From Trileptium ribeirensis (Eukaryota > Nematoda > Enoplea > Enoplida > Thoracostomopsidae), in NCBI GenBank assembly GCA_030248225.1, contig JASANE010005125.1:1-64000 (forward strand): 64,000 bases of DNA, written 5' to 3'. Of the stretch, positions 46,693 to 58,410 are shown one piece after another (the stretch's first letter is position 1; every line of letters begins with the position of its first letter). The notes under the pieces are model-generated. The model was not told the DNA's origin. It was given only the letters and a program-made list of their open reading frames with translations, and did not search any database. The position numbers and the translations under genes are program-made.

Positions 46693-47293
46693 TGCATCAT
46701 TTACAATAAGATGCGTGGGCATGGTCCTAATTATGTCACGCGTTCAATTGGGCTAGCTGCTATGTCACGCATACAGTCCAGCTCGACTACTAAAACTTTT
46801 AATAGCCTAGCTAGGCTATGCATTTGTCATCGAGTCTCGAGCCGGACTGTGCTTTTGTCACGAGGCGTTCAGCCGAGCTCTATAACTTAAGCCAGAGATT
46901 ATTTAGTCCGCGAACATTGCGTTTTACTATACGTATCTAAATAATGCCCCAAAAGCTGCATGCAGCTTAAAACGTTAATTGTATGTATTAAAACAAATAT
47001 ATAACTTTGAATTAGTGTGAAAATACTATAGAACAAAATGCTATTACACTAAGCACATAACTAAATAATACACTAAGCACATAACTAAATAAAATTTCTC
47101 AATTGACAGTTCAGCCGGACGCTTCGTTTGTCACGCAGAGCCTGGCTAAACTCCTTGTTGGTCACATTAAGACTAGCTAACCTATAAAAATGTACCATAG
47201 TAGTCCAGCTAAGCAATAGTTCACTCGAACTAGTTGGGTTTAGCGGTTGACATAATTCGGCCCTGGCGTATGCATCTTATCGTAAATGATGCA
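46693..47293. mobile_element. Tourist-like MITE, family 5 (TAA TSD)
   Basis: The left end is TGCATCATTTACAATAAGATG and the inverse right end TGCATCATTTACGATAAGATG. The inverted repeat is about 50 bp and extends to taattatgtca. TAA flanks both sides (46690-46692 and 47294-47296). The interior repeats a tgtcacg(c/a)g...agc motif several times. No coding capacity. Confidence 0.8.
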
Positions 47294-47299
47294 TAAATC

Positions 47300-47910
47300 A
47301 TAGACAATAGAGTTTAATCTAGGAACTAGATATTGGTAGAACCTTTACTGTTCTAAAAATGAATATTGAATGAAATGAGCATGGTAACAATGATTTATTC
47401 TCGAAGCCCGATGAAGAATGTTTATCGATTTTTGGATTTCGTAGGACTGGGTATATGTCGATACTGATTACATCGATTACGAAGCTTAACAAATATTATT
47501 ACTTTCATACTGTTTGCTTGTTTTCTGGCACTCGTCTAGATTCCAACATCATCAAATATTTTTGCCGTACCGCGACTTGTAGGATTATTTTTCCGATTTT
47601 TATCATTAGATTACGGAACAATTTGCTTATGAATCTGTGATACTAATTAAGTGTGGATTACTTGAAATTTTTAGAAACTGCAAAGTACCAATTTTTTTCA
47701 TATAATTCGTCTGACATTTTGTTTAATCATTATAGTTCATATGAATAAAAGGTAATGCGTGTTGCTTTCTAGAACTTATGTGCTGATCTATAAACATACT
47801 GCAAGTAACGGTGGTCTGGCTGATTATAAATTTATATATATAATATATAATAATTTATAATTATATTTTGAAATATAAAATATTTTTAATGTAATAATAA
47901 ATAATTAGCA
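47300..47910. other. AT-rich stretch, nothing recognised
   Basis: No feature was supportable. About 47830-47910 is very AT-rich. Confidence 0.45.
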
Positions 47911-47920
47911 TAGCTATTTT

Positions 47921-48017
47921 CATACATGCTCATCGGGTGGGGGTGAGGTACTTCACATCCCGCCACCAACGTCCTCTGCCCCCCTACAGCGGGACTTCGG
48001 ACCTCGGGCCATGTATG
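47921..48017. mobile_element. Short copy of the CATACATG foldback element
   Basis: It begins CATACATG and ends CATGTATG, like 597-872, with a G/C-rich interior. The flanks are gctatttt (47913-47920) and gttatttt (48018-48025), identical at 7 of 8 positions. Confidence 0.6.
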
Positions 48018-48029
48018 GTTATTTTATAG

Positions 48030-49205
48030 TTATTTGTTATATTTAAAATACAATAATTATATTGTACTATATTTAATTATATAACAATTATATTAATATA
48101 TTACATATAATAATTATGTTATATGTAATTAATATGTAGCACTAGGTTGTGTTGCAAGAAGTCAAATTAACTACCATAGTTTGTTGCAACAACGTACAAC
48201 TTATATGAACAGAACTTATTTGCATACTATATAATAAGGTAACAATGCTACGATGTAACATGTAAAATGCACATGTCTATTCATGTAAAATCATGGAACA
48301 AGGTTTGAATAATTTAATTTTATGTTCAATACGTGTTCCAAAATATGTTTTAAGGGAAATGGTGCTGCAACACAAGGTTCTCTCGGAACTCTAATCTTTA
48401 TAATAGCAACAAAAATGATGACTGTCAAATTGTTAGAATAAATGTCAGAATTGTCGTGTTTGATATATATAGTAGCATAATTTGTTACATAAATTACGGC
48501 GGTTATGCGTTATCTGTGAGTTTAGGGGTTTAAAATATTTCTAATATGGCAAACCTTAACATCAATTTAGCCTACGCAGGGCATTATATATGCATGGCTC
48601 ATGAACCAGATAATTATGTTGCATAATGAAATTTGAAAAAACTAATCTATGATTTTTAAGACACATTGTCTACAGTGGTTAAAATAGCGTAGGTAAATAT
48701 ATTTTTGCTTAAAATTTTTATTTTAAGACGTATTTCACATTATAAATTCTTTAAATACAGAAAAAGGTGAATTTACAATAGTAATATTTAGCATTGCTTG
48801 TTTATGTGTTCATCTACGGTGACTTTCGTCATACGTTTTGATGTATTTCAGATAGTCGAGTCCAACGTACAGGGAAAATCTGGGTTTGGCTTTTGAAAGC
48901 TCTGTTCTTAACCAACAAACATTTATTATAACAAGTGATATTACAGTACAATAGTCAGCCAAATGCAAGAACAGCATAGAATACATCGGCTTGACTCTTA
49001 AATGTATATGCTTTGTTCGATGGTTTACATATGTCCTCTCCAAATATTGGGGAGTTGCAAACTTTAATTGTTAGAGACTGAGAGTAGATTCAAGGTTGTT
49101 ATCGGAAGAGCCGAAGCGAGATGAGCCGTTCGTGAATCGCCGAGTCGACAAGAACTTCTTGATAAAACTTGGCTCTTTATCCACCAAAAATAAATATCCA
49201 GTGAG
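48030..49205. other. AT-rich stretch, nothing recognised
   Basis: No feature was supportable. A 77-aa minus-strand frame at 48810-49043 has no recognisable domain. Confidence 0.45.
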
Positions 49206-49211
49206 CTTCTT

Positions 49212-50030
49212 GGCAGTGGCGGATCCTGGATTTCAACGGTGAGCGAAGAGCCCCAACCCCCGAAGTTCCGCGACTCGAGGTACCCCCCCCGAGGCGCCGC
49301 ACCCCTTCAAGTGACCGCGTCTCCTTCCTAGACGCCGCAGCCCATTCCCTCGAGCCCCACCAACCTCCAGAGGCACCGTACCCCCGGAGGTGCCGCAGCC
49401 CCCCCCCCGGTTCGACGTGGCACATCCCTCACCCCTGTTCAACGTGCTACAGCATTTCCACCCCCCCCCCCCCCGATTAACAGCAGTCCATGAAGTGTCG
49501 CCCACTCCGAAACGCACTTGTCCGATACACCGTAGCCAACACCCCAATAGGGCGCCGCAGTCGCCTTCCGCCCTTCCCCCACACCGAGGCGCCGCACCCC
49601 ATGAGTGCCCACATCTCCCCTAGGTGCCGCAGCCTCGTGCCTTGCGACGCCCGCGCGCCTCCTCGGGCAGGCGGGGCACCTCCTCCCGAGGCGCCGCATC
49701 TCCTCGAAGCGCCGTAGCATCCTCTTTCGGAGGTACAGCAACACACCCCTGAAGTGCCGTCCGCTCCGAAGCGCCGCTCCTCCGAGCTCACGCCCCCGTG
49801 ACGCCGCAGCCGCCCTCCCCGAGGCGCCCCACACCCCTCCACCCCCGCAGGCTCCCGAGATGATTCCACACCCCCTTCCGGAAGCGATGCACCTTACCTC
49901 CCCGATGCGGCGCTCCCCCAATTCGCCGTTCACCAACGCGATACGCCGCTCCCCCCTTCCCAACCTGTCGCCCGTCGCGTATCGTCGTCCCACAAAGCTC
50001 TGCCTGGACCCCACCAACGAATCCCGTTGA
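49212..50030. repeat. GC-rich tract of degenerate GAGGCGCCGCA repeats, possibly a hAT-type derivative
   Basis: About 800 bp are strongly GC-rich against AT-rich flanks. The left border reads CAGTGGCGGATCCTGG, like the CAGTGGCGGATCC ends of many hAT MITEs. The interior repeats words such as gaggcgccgcacccc and aggtgccgcagcc at irregular spacing of about 25-35 bp. Overlapping long frames on both strands (up to 192 aa) all read low-complexity Pro/Arg/Gly and cannot all be real. No right inverted end or TSD was found. A shorter relative lies at 61915-62110. Confidence 0.65.
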
Positions 50031-50214
50031 ATAAGTGCATGCTTCTAGGCATACAACTAATGATACCTTAGTTTAAGACTAAATACAGTACTAGCTACAT
50101 GGGAAGCACTTGTTAAGCCATGTAGCTAGCTATCAAAAAATTTTATTTAAAAATAGAAATATAAGTGTGAGATATCTTTTTTACTTCGTTGTCTTGAAAA
50201 TGAAACAAATTTAA

Positions 50215-50430
50215 CGTTGCTGTATCGAAATCGAAATGAGAGTCGAAATCAAATGGACTGGCTCGTGCTTATTCTATTTACCAAAAAGTGCGCTTGCGAA
50301 TTATAACGTGGCTTCAAAAATAAATCTCTATTCAGTCAAAGCCGTCAAAGCTGTTCTTAAAATTTTCCTTCTTCGTTCGTGCAGTAAATCATATACCGCT
50401 TAGGACGAAATAATAATAAAAACCAACGTT
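50215..50430 (-). repeat. Dispersed repeat, copy 2 (inverse of 43890-44115)
   Basis: Read on the minus strand it matches the copy at 43.9 kb over about 210 bp. It lies on the 3' side of the minus-strand integrase relic, where a 3' LTR would be, but no TG...CA borders were identified. LTR identity is speculation. Confidence 0.45.
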
Positions 50431-50829
50431 GTCTGTTTACGATGCAGACCAACCTTTACTATTTAAAACGGTACATCTCCAAGCGCCAACAGTAAACACC
50501 GATTTTCAAAAAAATACAGAAAAAATGCACCAGCATTGGTAAAAACATATGATAGGGACACTGCCATGTGCCTATAAATAATAGCCGGGACATAGGTGAT
50601 TGCATCAGATTGCATCATGAAATGTTACATCAGAAATCCATCAGCATTCATAATCAGTCACGTGAGCATGTTGATTGTGAGGACGCCACAGTACTGCCGC
50701 TGTAATCTAAAGACTTTGAATCGGCCTGGAAATCGAAGGATCGTCTCGCACGCGTCGTTCAAACGTTTGTAGTTGTCGGCGCCGTCGTAACAAAGGTATG
50801 CATGTTCATCTTTGATTGATCGCATTCGA

Positions 50830-51664
50830 TGAAAGCGGGCTTGAAGGGATCAATTAACACCGTGTCTCGGTTCTCTTAAATGTCGATCGTGAAGTTCTTG
50901 TCCGTTCGCCGCTTGAGTCGAAATGGACCACTGCATAGGGCTTAAAGCGGACATCCCACCGAATCGGCGCGGACGAAGTGGAAATCGGACTGTCGGAATG
51001 CGCTGAGAATGAAACTTGGTCTCTCGGTATACCGTGTTTTCGTTGGTCAGAGTTGATCCATTGTTGATCGCAGACGGTCGTGGAACGATGCTGAATTCGG
51101 TATGACGGTTTGTTAATTTGACACAATGAGTTGACCAAGCAAACGGAGAGTGGTTCCATAGACCATCTCGAAGGTCGATGCGCCAATGTCAGACGATCAA
51201 TTCCAAAGGAGCGCTAGCAGTACCACTGCTGTCTACCGTTGGGCATCACGTTGGGCCTTGATCGACGCTTTGAGTTGACGACGGGATCGCTCTAGCAAGT
51301 CGCTAGATATTGGGTGATATGCTGTTGTCCGACAGTAACTCTCCCCGAGGAACGTCGTCAGCTCATTGAAGAGGTTTGACTCGAATTGTCGGCTACTGTC
51401 GGTGGTGATGAACATTGGCACACCTAAACTAGATATCCAACTGGACAGGAGGGCATGGACGACTATTTCTGCGGTGACGTTCAGAATTAGAGTGCCTTCG
51501 GCCCACCTGGTGAATTGATCGATGGCAGTCCGAAGATAGGACAGCCCAATGGACGAAAGCAAAGGACCGACGATGTCGATGTGGATGTGTTCGACTCGAC
51601 GATGGGGGATGGGAAATTGCGCGAGATAGGAAATCGTTACTACGCTATACACGTTTTGGTCCAT
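50830..51664 (-). pseudogene. Gypsy-type retrotransposon pol relic (integrase core and C-terminus)
   Basis: The minus-strand frame from 51664 reads [13 protein letters not shown], then [53 protein letters not shown]. These are the integrase core blocks with D, D and E present. After 51233 the frame shifts. Fragments of the C-terminal part follow in other frames, for example DKNFTIDI and DTVLIDPFKPAF near 50830-50900, as in the chromodomain-like end of Gypsy pol. Protease, RT and RNase H are absent. The copy is 5'-truncated and frameshifted. Confidence 0.8.
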
Positions 51665-51892
51665 CGTCAGTAGTCTTAATAATTTTATGTCAGGTAGGCC
51701 ACTATTTACATGCGAAAATTAGCTGAATTTTATGCATTATAATTACAAATTTTTTCATCTTTCGAGTCAGCTTTGTTAAATTGGTTAAAAAAACAAATGT
51801 CTATGATTTCACGTTTCATATTTATTTGATCTGACAGTATTGTTTATTTTGATAGATTTCAATTTCTTTTTAACATGCACGCCAGTGACCAG

Positions 51893-52098
51893 ATAAATAA
51901 AGGAGGCACTAGAAACGTCTTATGGGGTACATGAAGCGTGGATATTGCCGTCCTCCATACGCTAATTCTAGCCTTTAGGTTTTTATTTAAACATGAGATG
52001 AACAAAGTAGGCACTAGAAAAGCCTCATGGGGGTACATAAGGCATAGCTATTGCCGCCCTCCATACGCATCTTTTAGGTTTTTATTTAAACATGAGCT
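51893..52098 (+). repeat. 105-bp tandem duplication
   Basis: Two copies (ggcactagaaa at 51905 and 52010) share tatggggtacat / atgggggtacat, attgccgtcctccatacgc and ttaggtttttatttaaacatg. They immediately precede the hAT element at 52123. Confidence 0.85.
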
Positions 52099-52122
52099 GT
52101 TCCTAAACCTAAAGCCGTGGAG

Positions 52123-53953
52123 TAGAGGTGAGAAAGAGCCTCAATTTCGAGGCTCGGCTCGGCTCGGCCCTTCAGCAGCGGCATCAGGCTCGGCTCGGCT
52201 CGGCTCTCTACCATTGCCGGCTCGCTCGGGCTCGGCTCCTTCTTCTTCAAACCCAGGCTCGGCTCGGCTCGGCTCTTAAGACAAAACATCAGGCTCGCTC
52301 GGCTCGGCTCTTAAAAGCTCTTATAAAATATGTTGCGCGATATAATGCAGTAATAAGTTTGCGTCTCCAATTCGCTCCATTGTTCATATATATTCATCAT
52401 TACAGTTTCAAAATTTAGAGCACTTCAAGAACTTTATTAAAACAAAACTTTACAACGCACGTTAAAGCAGGGAACGTACTGGTGAACATATTGCTGAACA
52501 TTTAAAAGAATTACCACACTCTGCCGTCAAGCTTTTAGTGGTTTTTTGTGGTACAATGATACATTATAATAACAGATTCCTTGTGGTTGAAATATATAAT
52601 ACAAAAGCACCTCTATCGGCCTGATCCCAACTTAACGTTGAGGATCATCTCTGGAACGTAATGCCCGGCAAAGTTGAAAAAAACTAAAATGATATTAATA
52701 TAAACCTTGCTGTTGTTAGCTATGTAATCATGACGAAACTTTTATAATGTAATAGAAAATGCTCCAAAAATTAGTTCTTTGACCTAAAGAAAGTAAAAAA
52801 GGACATCGAATTTTGACCCACAGCTATAGGGCACAATAATAGGCAAAGCTGCATTAAATTAAAAAAAGTTTTCCAAAATCTATCTGGCTGTTAATGAGTT
52901 ATGGCAGTCACAATAATTGGCAATTTTTAAAACTATCAGTATCAGTCCAGATGTCGACAGACATTGCTCCGCCACACTAATACTATCAGGTACTATCAGA
53001 AATAGCACGAGGCATACCTGGCCCGCTGTGAATTTTCTCGAACCTGTTTTTTTTGGAAATCGCAGATTTTTAGGATTTTGGAGATCATAGCTCCTGAACA
53101 ACAACTCTGGTCCGAAATAAGTGTCGTCGCCCAGGCTACGCGACGAGTACGTTAACGCAAGAACAGTTCCAAAAATATTTATATTTTGTTGGTATGTTTA
53201 CTTGTGGAAGCTCGACTACCGGGTCAGACCGGGTCAGGGGTGTGACCCGGTGACCCGGTGACCCGGTCAGAAAAGTGGCCCGAACTGACCCGGTGACCCG
53301 GTGACCCGGTTTCATCTCTGGTAGTTACATGATATAATTTTGTATATAAATAGGTTGCCGTTGCAGTTTCAAAGAATGACCACGCCCCCCCGTGCCCCCT
53401 TGGCTAAGCCCCCCCCCTGACAGGACACAGCCAATTTGGCAAGAGGCGGCTCATCAGCGTATATGGTAGTCCTTAATCAAAGCAATAGTACTGAGAATTG
53501 TAATAAAAGTAATACTAATGTAAACAATGGAAACATAAAAAAAACTAACACAGGGCAGTGCAAAATAGGGCAGCGAAAGAATTGAAATCTAAGTAATCAA
53601 TATTAGGTAACAAAATAAAATAATACAAGAAGTTAACGCATCGCATACGTATAACAACTACTTGCATGTCTGCATGATTCGATTCGCTTCGAGTTTTTGG
53701 GAGTAAATAAGAGCTTTTAAGAGCCGAAAAGAGCTTTTAAGAGCCGAGCTTTTAGGAGCCGAGCTTCGTATGTTAGGCTCGCTCTTAATTATAAATTGTC
53801 AGGCTCGGCTCGGCTCGGCTCTTTCTCTTTTCGTGAAATTCAGGCTCGGCTCGGCTCGGCTCTTCGGAAACCAAGGCAGGCTCGGCTCGGCTCGGCTCTA
53901 GAGCCGAACAGAGCCGAGCCGAGCCGAGCCAAGAGCCCAAATTCTCACCTCTT
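52123..53953 (-). mobile_element. 1.8-kb hAT element with GGCTC subterminal repeats
   Basis: It starts TAGAGGTGAGAA and ends TTCTCACCTCTT. The flanks ccgtggag (52115-52122) and ccatggag (53954-53961) match at 7 of 8. Both ends carry dense GGCTCGGCTC repeats (52145-52315 and 53690-53935), mirrored between ends. These are likely transposase-binding subterminal sites, as known in Ac-like elements. A minus-strand fragment at 52880-53104 contains SVAEQCLSTSGLIL, reminiscent of the hAT dimerisation block (SERVFS-type). No full transposase remains. Another terminus-like piece lies inside at 53215-53325. Confidence 0.7.
53215..53325 (-). repeat. GGGTCACCGGGTCA repeats with a hAT-like end, nested
   Basis: On the minus strand, CAGAGATGAAACCGGGTCACC is followed by seven or eight copies of CCGGGTCA(C). 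The arrangement (CAGAGATG end plus short GC-rich repeats) copies the logic of the outer hAT element but with a different motif. A partner end is not visible. Confidence 0.5.
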
Positions 53954-53964
53954 CCATGGAGATG

Positions 53965-54720
53965 ACAGCCAGCTAACTTCTAGACTGAGCAGTTCCTTTT
54001 TGTAACCAAGTAGCATATGGCTTTTTCTTAAAAGTTCCTTACTGCTTTGAAAATTATATATAGGGCTAACCTCGCTATAGAAAATGTCTTAGCTTGCCCA
54101 TTTTTTTAGTTTATTCTTGCTCATCTTCCATAAGAGCTGCGAATTCAAACAGCTATCATAAACGCTCAGTGCTGGTACAAGAATATTTCAGTAGAAGCAA
54201 AGGAATCAAGCCTAGCGTTCATTTGGTTTATACATTTATATCAATGATACCGACAGCCTGTTAATACAGTGAGTCCCCATATTTAATTGGAATGTTTTAG
54301 TAACAGTAAATGTTTGTAATTGTCCACTGGAGATTAATTCTAGCTCAGTTACGTATTTTTGGAAAGCCTTTGTTTTAAAACCATGTTTTGGTACACGGCC
54401 TCTCGTATGCATTGCGAATGTCAATGATGTCGACAGTTTCCTCACAGTAATAAATTCCTGACTGTAAATATTGACTTTCTGGGTTTGATTTTCCGTATTC
54501 TTTATCTGTAAATGATTATACTTTATTCACTCAGACCCATAAAAGGCAGAACTACCAAACTGAAAAGTTTAAATCTCGGAAAAACCTGAAAATAATAATT
54601 ATTTATAAAGTTACTACTTTTAAAAATTTCAAAACCATGTGATATTAATTTAACGTTAGAGTTTCAAAATTAATTGCTAAAGTTAGTATCATTTAGCTAT
54701 AGTTTTATGGAGTTATTGGC
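53965..54720. other. AT-rich stretch, nothing recognised
   Basis: No feature was supportable. Confidence 0.45.
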
Positions 54721-54932
54721 AGTGACCTCACTATGTCTTACACGTGCTCAGGAATTTAAGTATAATTGACCCACTTAGCTGCAATAAAATCAGCACTAGT
54801 TCCCACTTCTCTGGTGATCACTTCTCTGGTGAAGATTTGGCAATCATCGGATTTTGCACAATTTTGTAATGTAAGCCCAAATATAAACCAATAACAATAA
54901 GCCCAAATGTAAACGTTTCTCAAGTAGACTAA

Positions 54933-55079
54933 TGCGGCGTTCACGTTATAATGTCCCCACTGTTTGGAACATTAGTCTCCTTGTAGTCGCGACCCTGCCG
55001 TATAGACAGTCAAGGTCCCACCCATACCGTAAAACAGTTTCCATGGGTGTATGACACCCTTATCTCCTACATTTTATGT
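54933..55079. mobile_element. Family-1 MITE, truncated copy
   Basis: It has the TGCGGCGTTCACGTTATAATG end with TAA before it. It stops after about 147 bp (cctacattttatgttta), where the duplicated flank resumes. Sequence is nearly identical to the first part of the copy at 55154. Confidence 0.8.
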
Positions 55080-55153
55080 TTAGATTTATTTGGCAATCAT
55101 CGGATTTTGCACAATTTTGTAGCCCAAATGTAAACGTTGCTCAAGTAAACTAA

Positions 55154-55667
55154 TGCGGCGTTCACGTTATAATGTCCCCACTCTTTGGAACATTAGTCTC
55201 CTTGTAGTCGCGACCCTACCGTATAGGCAGTCAAGGTCCCACCCATACCGTAAAACAGTTTCCATGGGTGTATGACACCCTTATCACCTACATTTTATGT
55301 TTACGTTATCGTACACACTCTTAGCTACCAACTTGATACAAATTACCTGTAACAGACGCCGTCAGTAGCAAATGTGGTGTATTAGTCAAATGTGCGGTGT
55401 AGTTTTTAATTTCGATATATATTTGCATTTGTACCATGTGAATGTCTCGAGGTAGTGCCGCACACCGTCAATAAATCTGCAATGAAGACATGGTGTGCTT
55501 GACGAGGTCGAGAAGTGGCAAATCTATCGAGAAGTTGTAATACGCGTAACAAGGTACCATTGTAAAAATTTATAAAAAAACATGGGGTGTCTAAGATACT
55601 CTGTTTCCGACACTGTGTGTGGAACATATGTTCCAAATGTTGGGGACATTGCAACGTAAACGTCGCA
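55154..55667. mobile_element. Family-1 Tourist-like MITE, full copy (TAA TSD)
   Basis: The left end is TGCGGCGTTCACGTTATAATG and the right end the inverse ...CGTCGCA. TAA flanks both sides (55151-55153 and 55668-55670). Length is 514 bp. A 96-aa minus-strand frame within it is not proposed as a gene. Confidence 0.85.
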
Positions 55668-55854
55668 TAAACGGATATAGCATGTATATATCTCATAATT
55701 TTTGGCGTATACTAGAAATGACCTTATATACTCTGCACAAGCTCAGGCATTTATATTAAGTATAATTGATTGACTTAGCTCCAATAAATCAATACCACTT
55801 GTTAGACCATTTCTCTGAGGATTAAGTGAAGATTCAGTAGTCATTGGATTTCTC

Positions 55855-56315
55855 TCAGTTTTTGCCAACTAAACTCCTTATGAAACAGTTTGTTTGTGCT
55901 ATTATGCAATGTTGCTTTTGGAACGCTATAATATCGTCTCGGTGTGAATATTTACAGTGAAAATCAATCCTGTTCGTATATACTTCGTTTTTATTACAAT
56001 TAGGCGATACAATTGTTGGCAAAGGTTTTAAAATTGTGACACAGTTGATTTACAATATATTTATGGTTACGCAATTAACACATTGGCAAATATTACTTTT
56101 CAAATTTTAAACGATGACAATTGTCGAGTGAAAAGTTGGTGTAACAACTCTCATTTGGCTCGCTTTTATATGAAAAATGTACAAAACGTGCTAATTATAA
56201 AATTCAAATCCTCAAATCATTTAAAATCCTCCCTCGACTATACGGATAAGCTTAGCCTAATCCAAAAATTTTACATCAACCCTACTGGCGTGTCATAATA
56301 GCTACTGTCCATACT
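55855..56315. other. AT-rich stretch, nothing recognised
   Basis: No feature was supportable. Confidence 0.4.
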
Positions 56316-56319
56316 TGCG

Positions 56320-56690
56320 CATATGGGGAGAGTGGGGAGATTACTCCCTGAGACCTTCGCGCCGATCCACCTTCTCTGAGAGGTGGTCTAACCCCTGAGA
56401 CTTTACACACCAGCGCTGAAGGGGCATGAAAACTTTTGGGAAAAAGCCAAAAATCGAGGGAAAATAAACAAAAATTTGGTTGAAACTAGTAATTCGTAAA
56501 AATTTGTAAAAATCGGGTAAAAATTTAAAGCGATTTTGGGTCACAGAAAAGTTGATAACTTTATCCTCCGCTCACCAATCCCCACTGGTCGGTTGATCTA
56601 CCAGTGAGGAAGACCTCGCCCCCAGCGGCACCCATTATCCTCTGAGACTTCGGAACTCGTCCGTGCAATTATTCCCCAAATAATATTTGT
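56320..56690 (+). repeat. Dispersed repeat: GC-rich flanks around an AAAATTTGG core
   Basis: Two copies of a (cct)ctgagact(t) block flank a run of gccaaaaatcgagggaaaa / aaaaatttggttg words. The architecture is that of 4740-5050 with looser sequence agreement. Confidence 0.4.
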
Positions 56691-56699
56691 TCCCCTCAA

Positions 56700-58375
56700 C
56701 AATGTTAAGAACAAATTTGCGCCCCTCTGCTCAGTTCATTTTAATTATGCAATCCGAACACTCTGTCCAGGGTACACATTTTTGACGTTACAGTGATTAT
56801 TTTTTTTGAAAATTTGTTAATCACATTCAAAGCTCTGCCGTTGTAGAACTTTGAAATCTGTATCAGCATTGCAGTACCATTCACCAAAACAATTTAAGCA
56901 GAGCTGAAGCAATGTAGAAAATATATGTTCTTATGTACTTATAGCAATAACTGAATGTGTATACCGTTGATATAGAATATATAGATGATACGGGAAACAT
57001 AGCAATGTTTTTTCTAGTATCCAGTCTTTTTATGACTTCCAAAATGTTTTGTATAAAGCGAGAAAAAGTGTGGCCAAAATCAAGATACTGGAATAAGAAC
57101 TAAAGAAAAATTATGCTCTTCCGCCCGCTATTTTTAGGGATCATTGCCCATGCTTACAATACTTGCTTTGTTTATAGGTCACAACGAAACTAACGTCAAA
57201 GAAATTTTTATTTCCGTGTTAAATTATTGGTATCTATAATAGAATACGTACGGTAATTGGGAATTCCGCTGATATCAACCAAATATGACAACTTGATATA
57301 TCCGTACACTCGCTAAGTTAGGTTCGGAGGTTCGCTTCGAGAACTCGTTATTTATTCATGTCGAAATATGGCAGTTATGGCGGCGCATTAGGTAGCAAAA
57401 GGTAGTTTCAAAAAGATATTGAAAGAGTCCTGTATCATGGTTAGTTACCCATTGAAGGTTTTGAAAAGTAGAAACCTAGGTTTGAATACCACCTATTCCG
57501 TCGCAAATGTTAATCGCGGATCTCTTCGACATGAATCATGAACGATAACCACTAATGACATCATTCATGCATAACAGTAATAGAGTCGTGCTTAAAATTT
57601 GATATATTTTAAGAAAATATATTTTTACCAAATCTGAAAAGAAAAACTTATTCAGTTTTACATTTATATCAAAATGCGGATTATCTCACTTGTTGCTGGC
57701 TATAACATAATTTAATTATATTGAATTTCAATTTATTATGTTTAACTGAAGTCAACATAAAAATAATATTAGTGTCTATTTTTGTTGTTGTTGTTGTTTC
57801 TAAAACTTATTGACAAATTCCGCTGCTGCCATAAATAGAAGTAGATCGAGTGGCGCTTTCCGGTTGAATTTTTTGATTTTACATTAAATTATTTTTTTAA
57901 GAAGTAACATTGCCGCGCTACTAACGGAAGTTTTACATTTATATAATTATAGCGACTATGATCAATTGCAGCGGTGTGAAATCTCAGAGTTTTTTGGTTT
58001 GTATACTTTATTTTTGTCAAGATATCAAGCTGTGAATATCGTGTATTTAAATCCGATACTAAATAATTGAATGCTTTTGGGTGAACAAATTAATCCACAC
58101 ACCGAGATGGCTTAATTACATCGTAATTATGAGCGTCGTTTTAGTAAGAGTCAGAGCAATCGAACAATCCTTACCACAATTACGCAACTACCTTTTAAAA
58201 ACAAAAAGAACCTGCGTCATTCACTCGTCAATAATAATTATGTCATTAGCTACTTGCTATAATAGTCATTCGGTTTGAAAATTTGCATAGTCATTCATTT
58301 CATGACACATCGATCAATCAACAATGAACAAAGTTTACTGAATAACATGATAAACATTAAGCATGATGTATGTAT

Positions 58376-58410
<35 letters not shown>

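Larger units (their letters stand above)
54727..55850 (+). repeat. Segmental tandem duplications around family-1 MITEs
   Basis: The block tttggcaatcatcggatttt...caagta(g/a)actaatgcggcg occurs at 54836-54944 and again at 55088-55163, so a unit of about 220-250 bp including a MITE end was duplicated. A wider, older duplication links 54727-54860 (gtgctcaggaatttaagtat...) with 55715-55850 (aagctcaggcatttatatta...). Confidence 0.65.

Noticed and set aside
49439..50030. Long overlapping open frames (192, 141, 130 and 104 aa) on both strands of the GC-rich tract
   Set aside because: They are open in several frames at once because of GC-rich repeats, read Pro/Arg/Gly low complexity and show no domain or splice signals.
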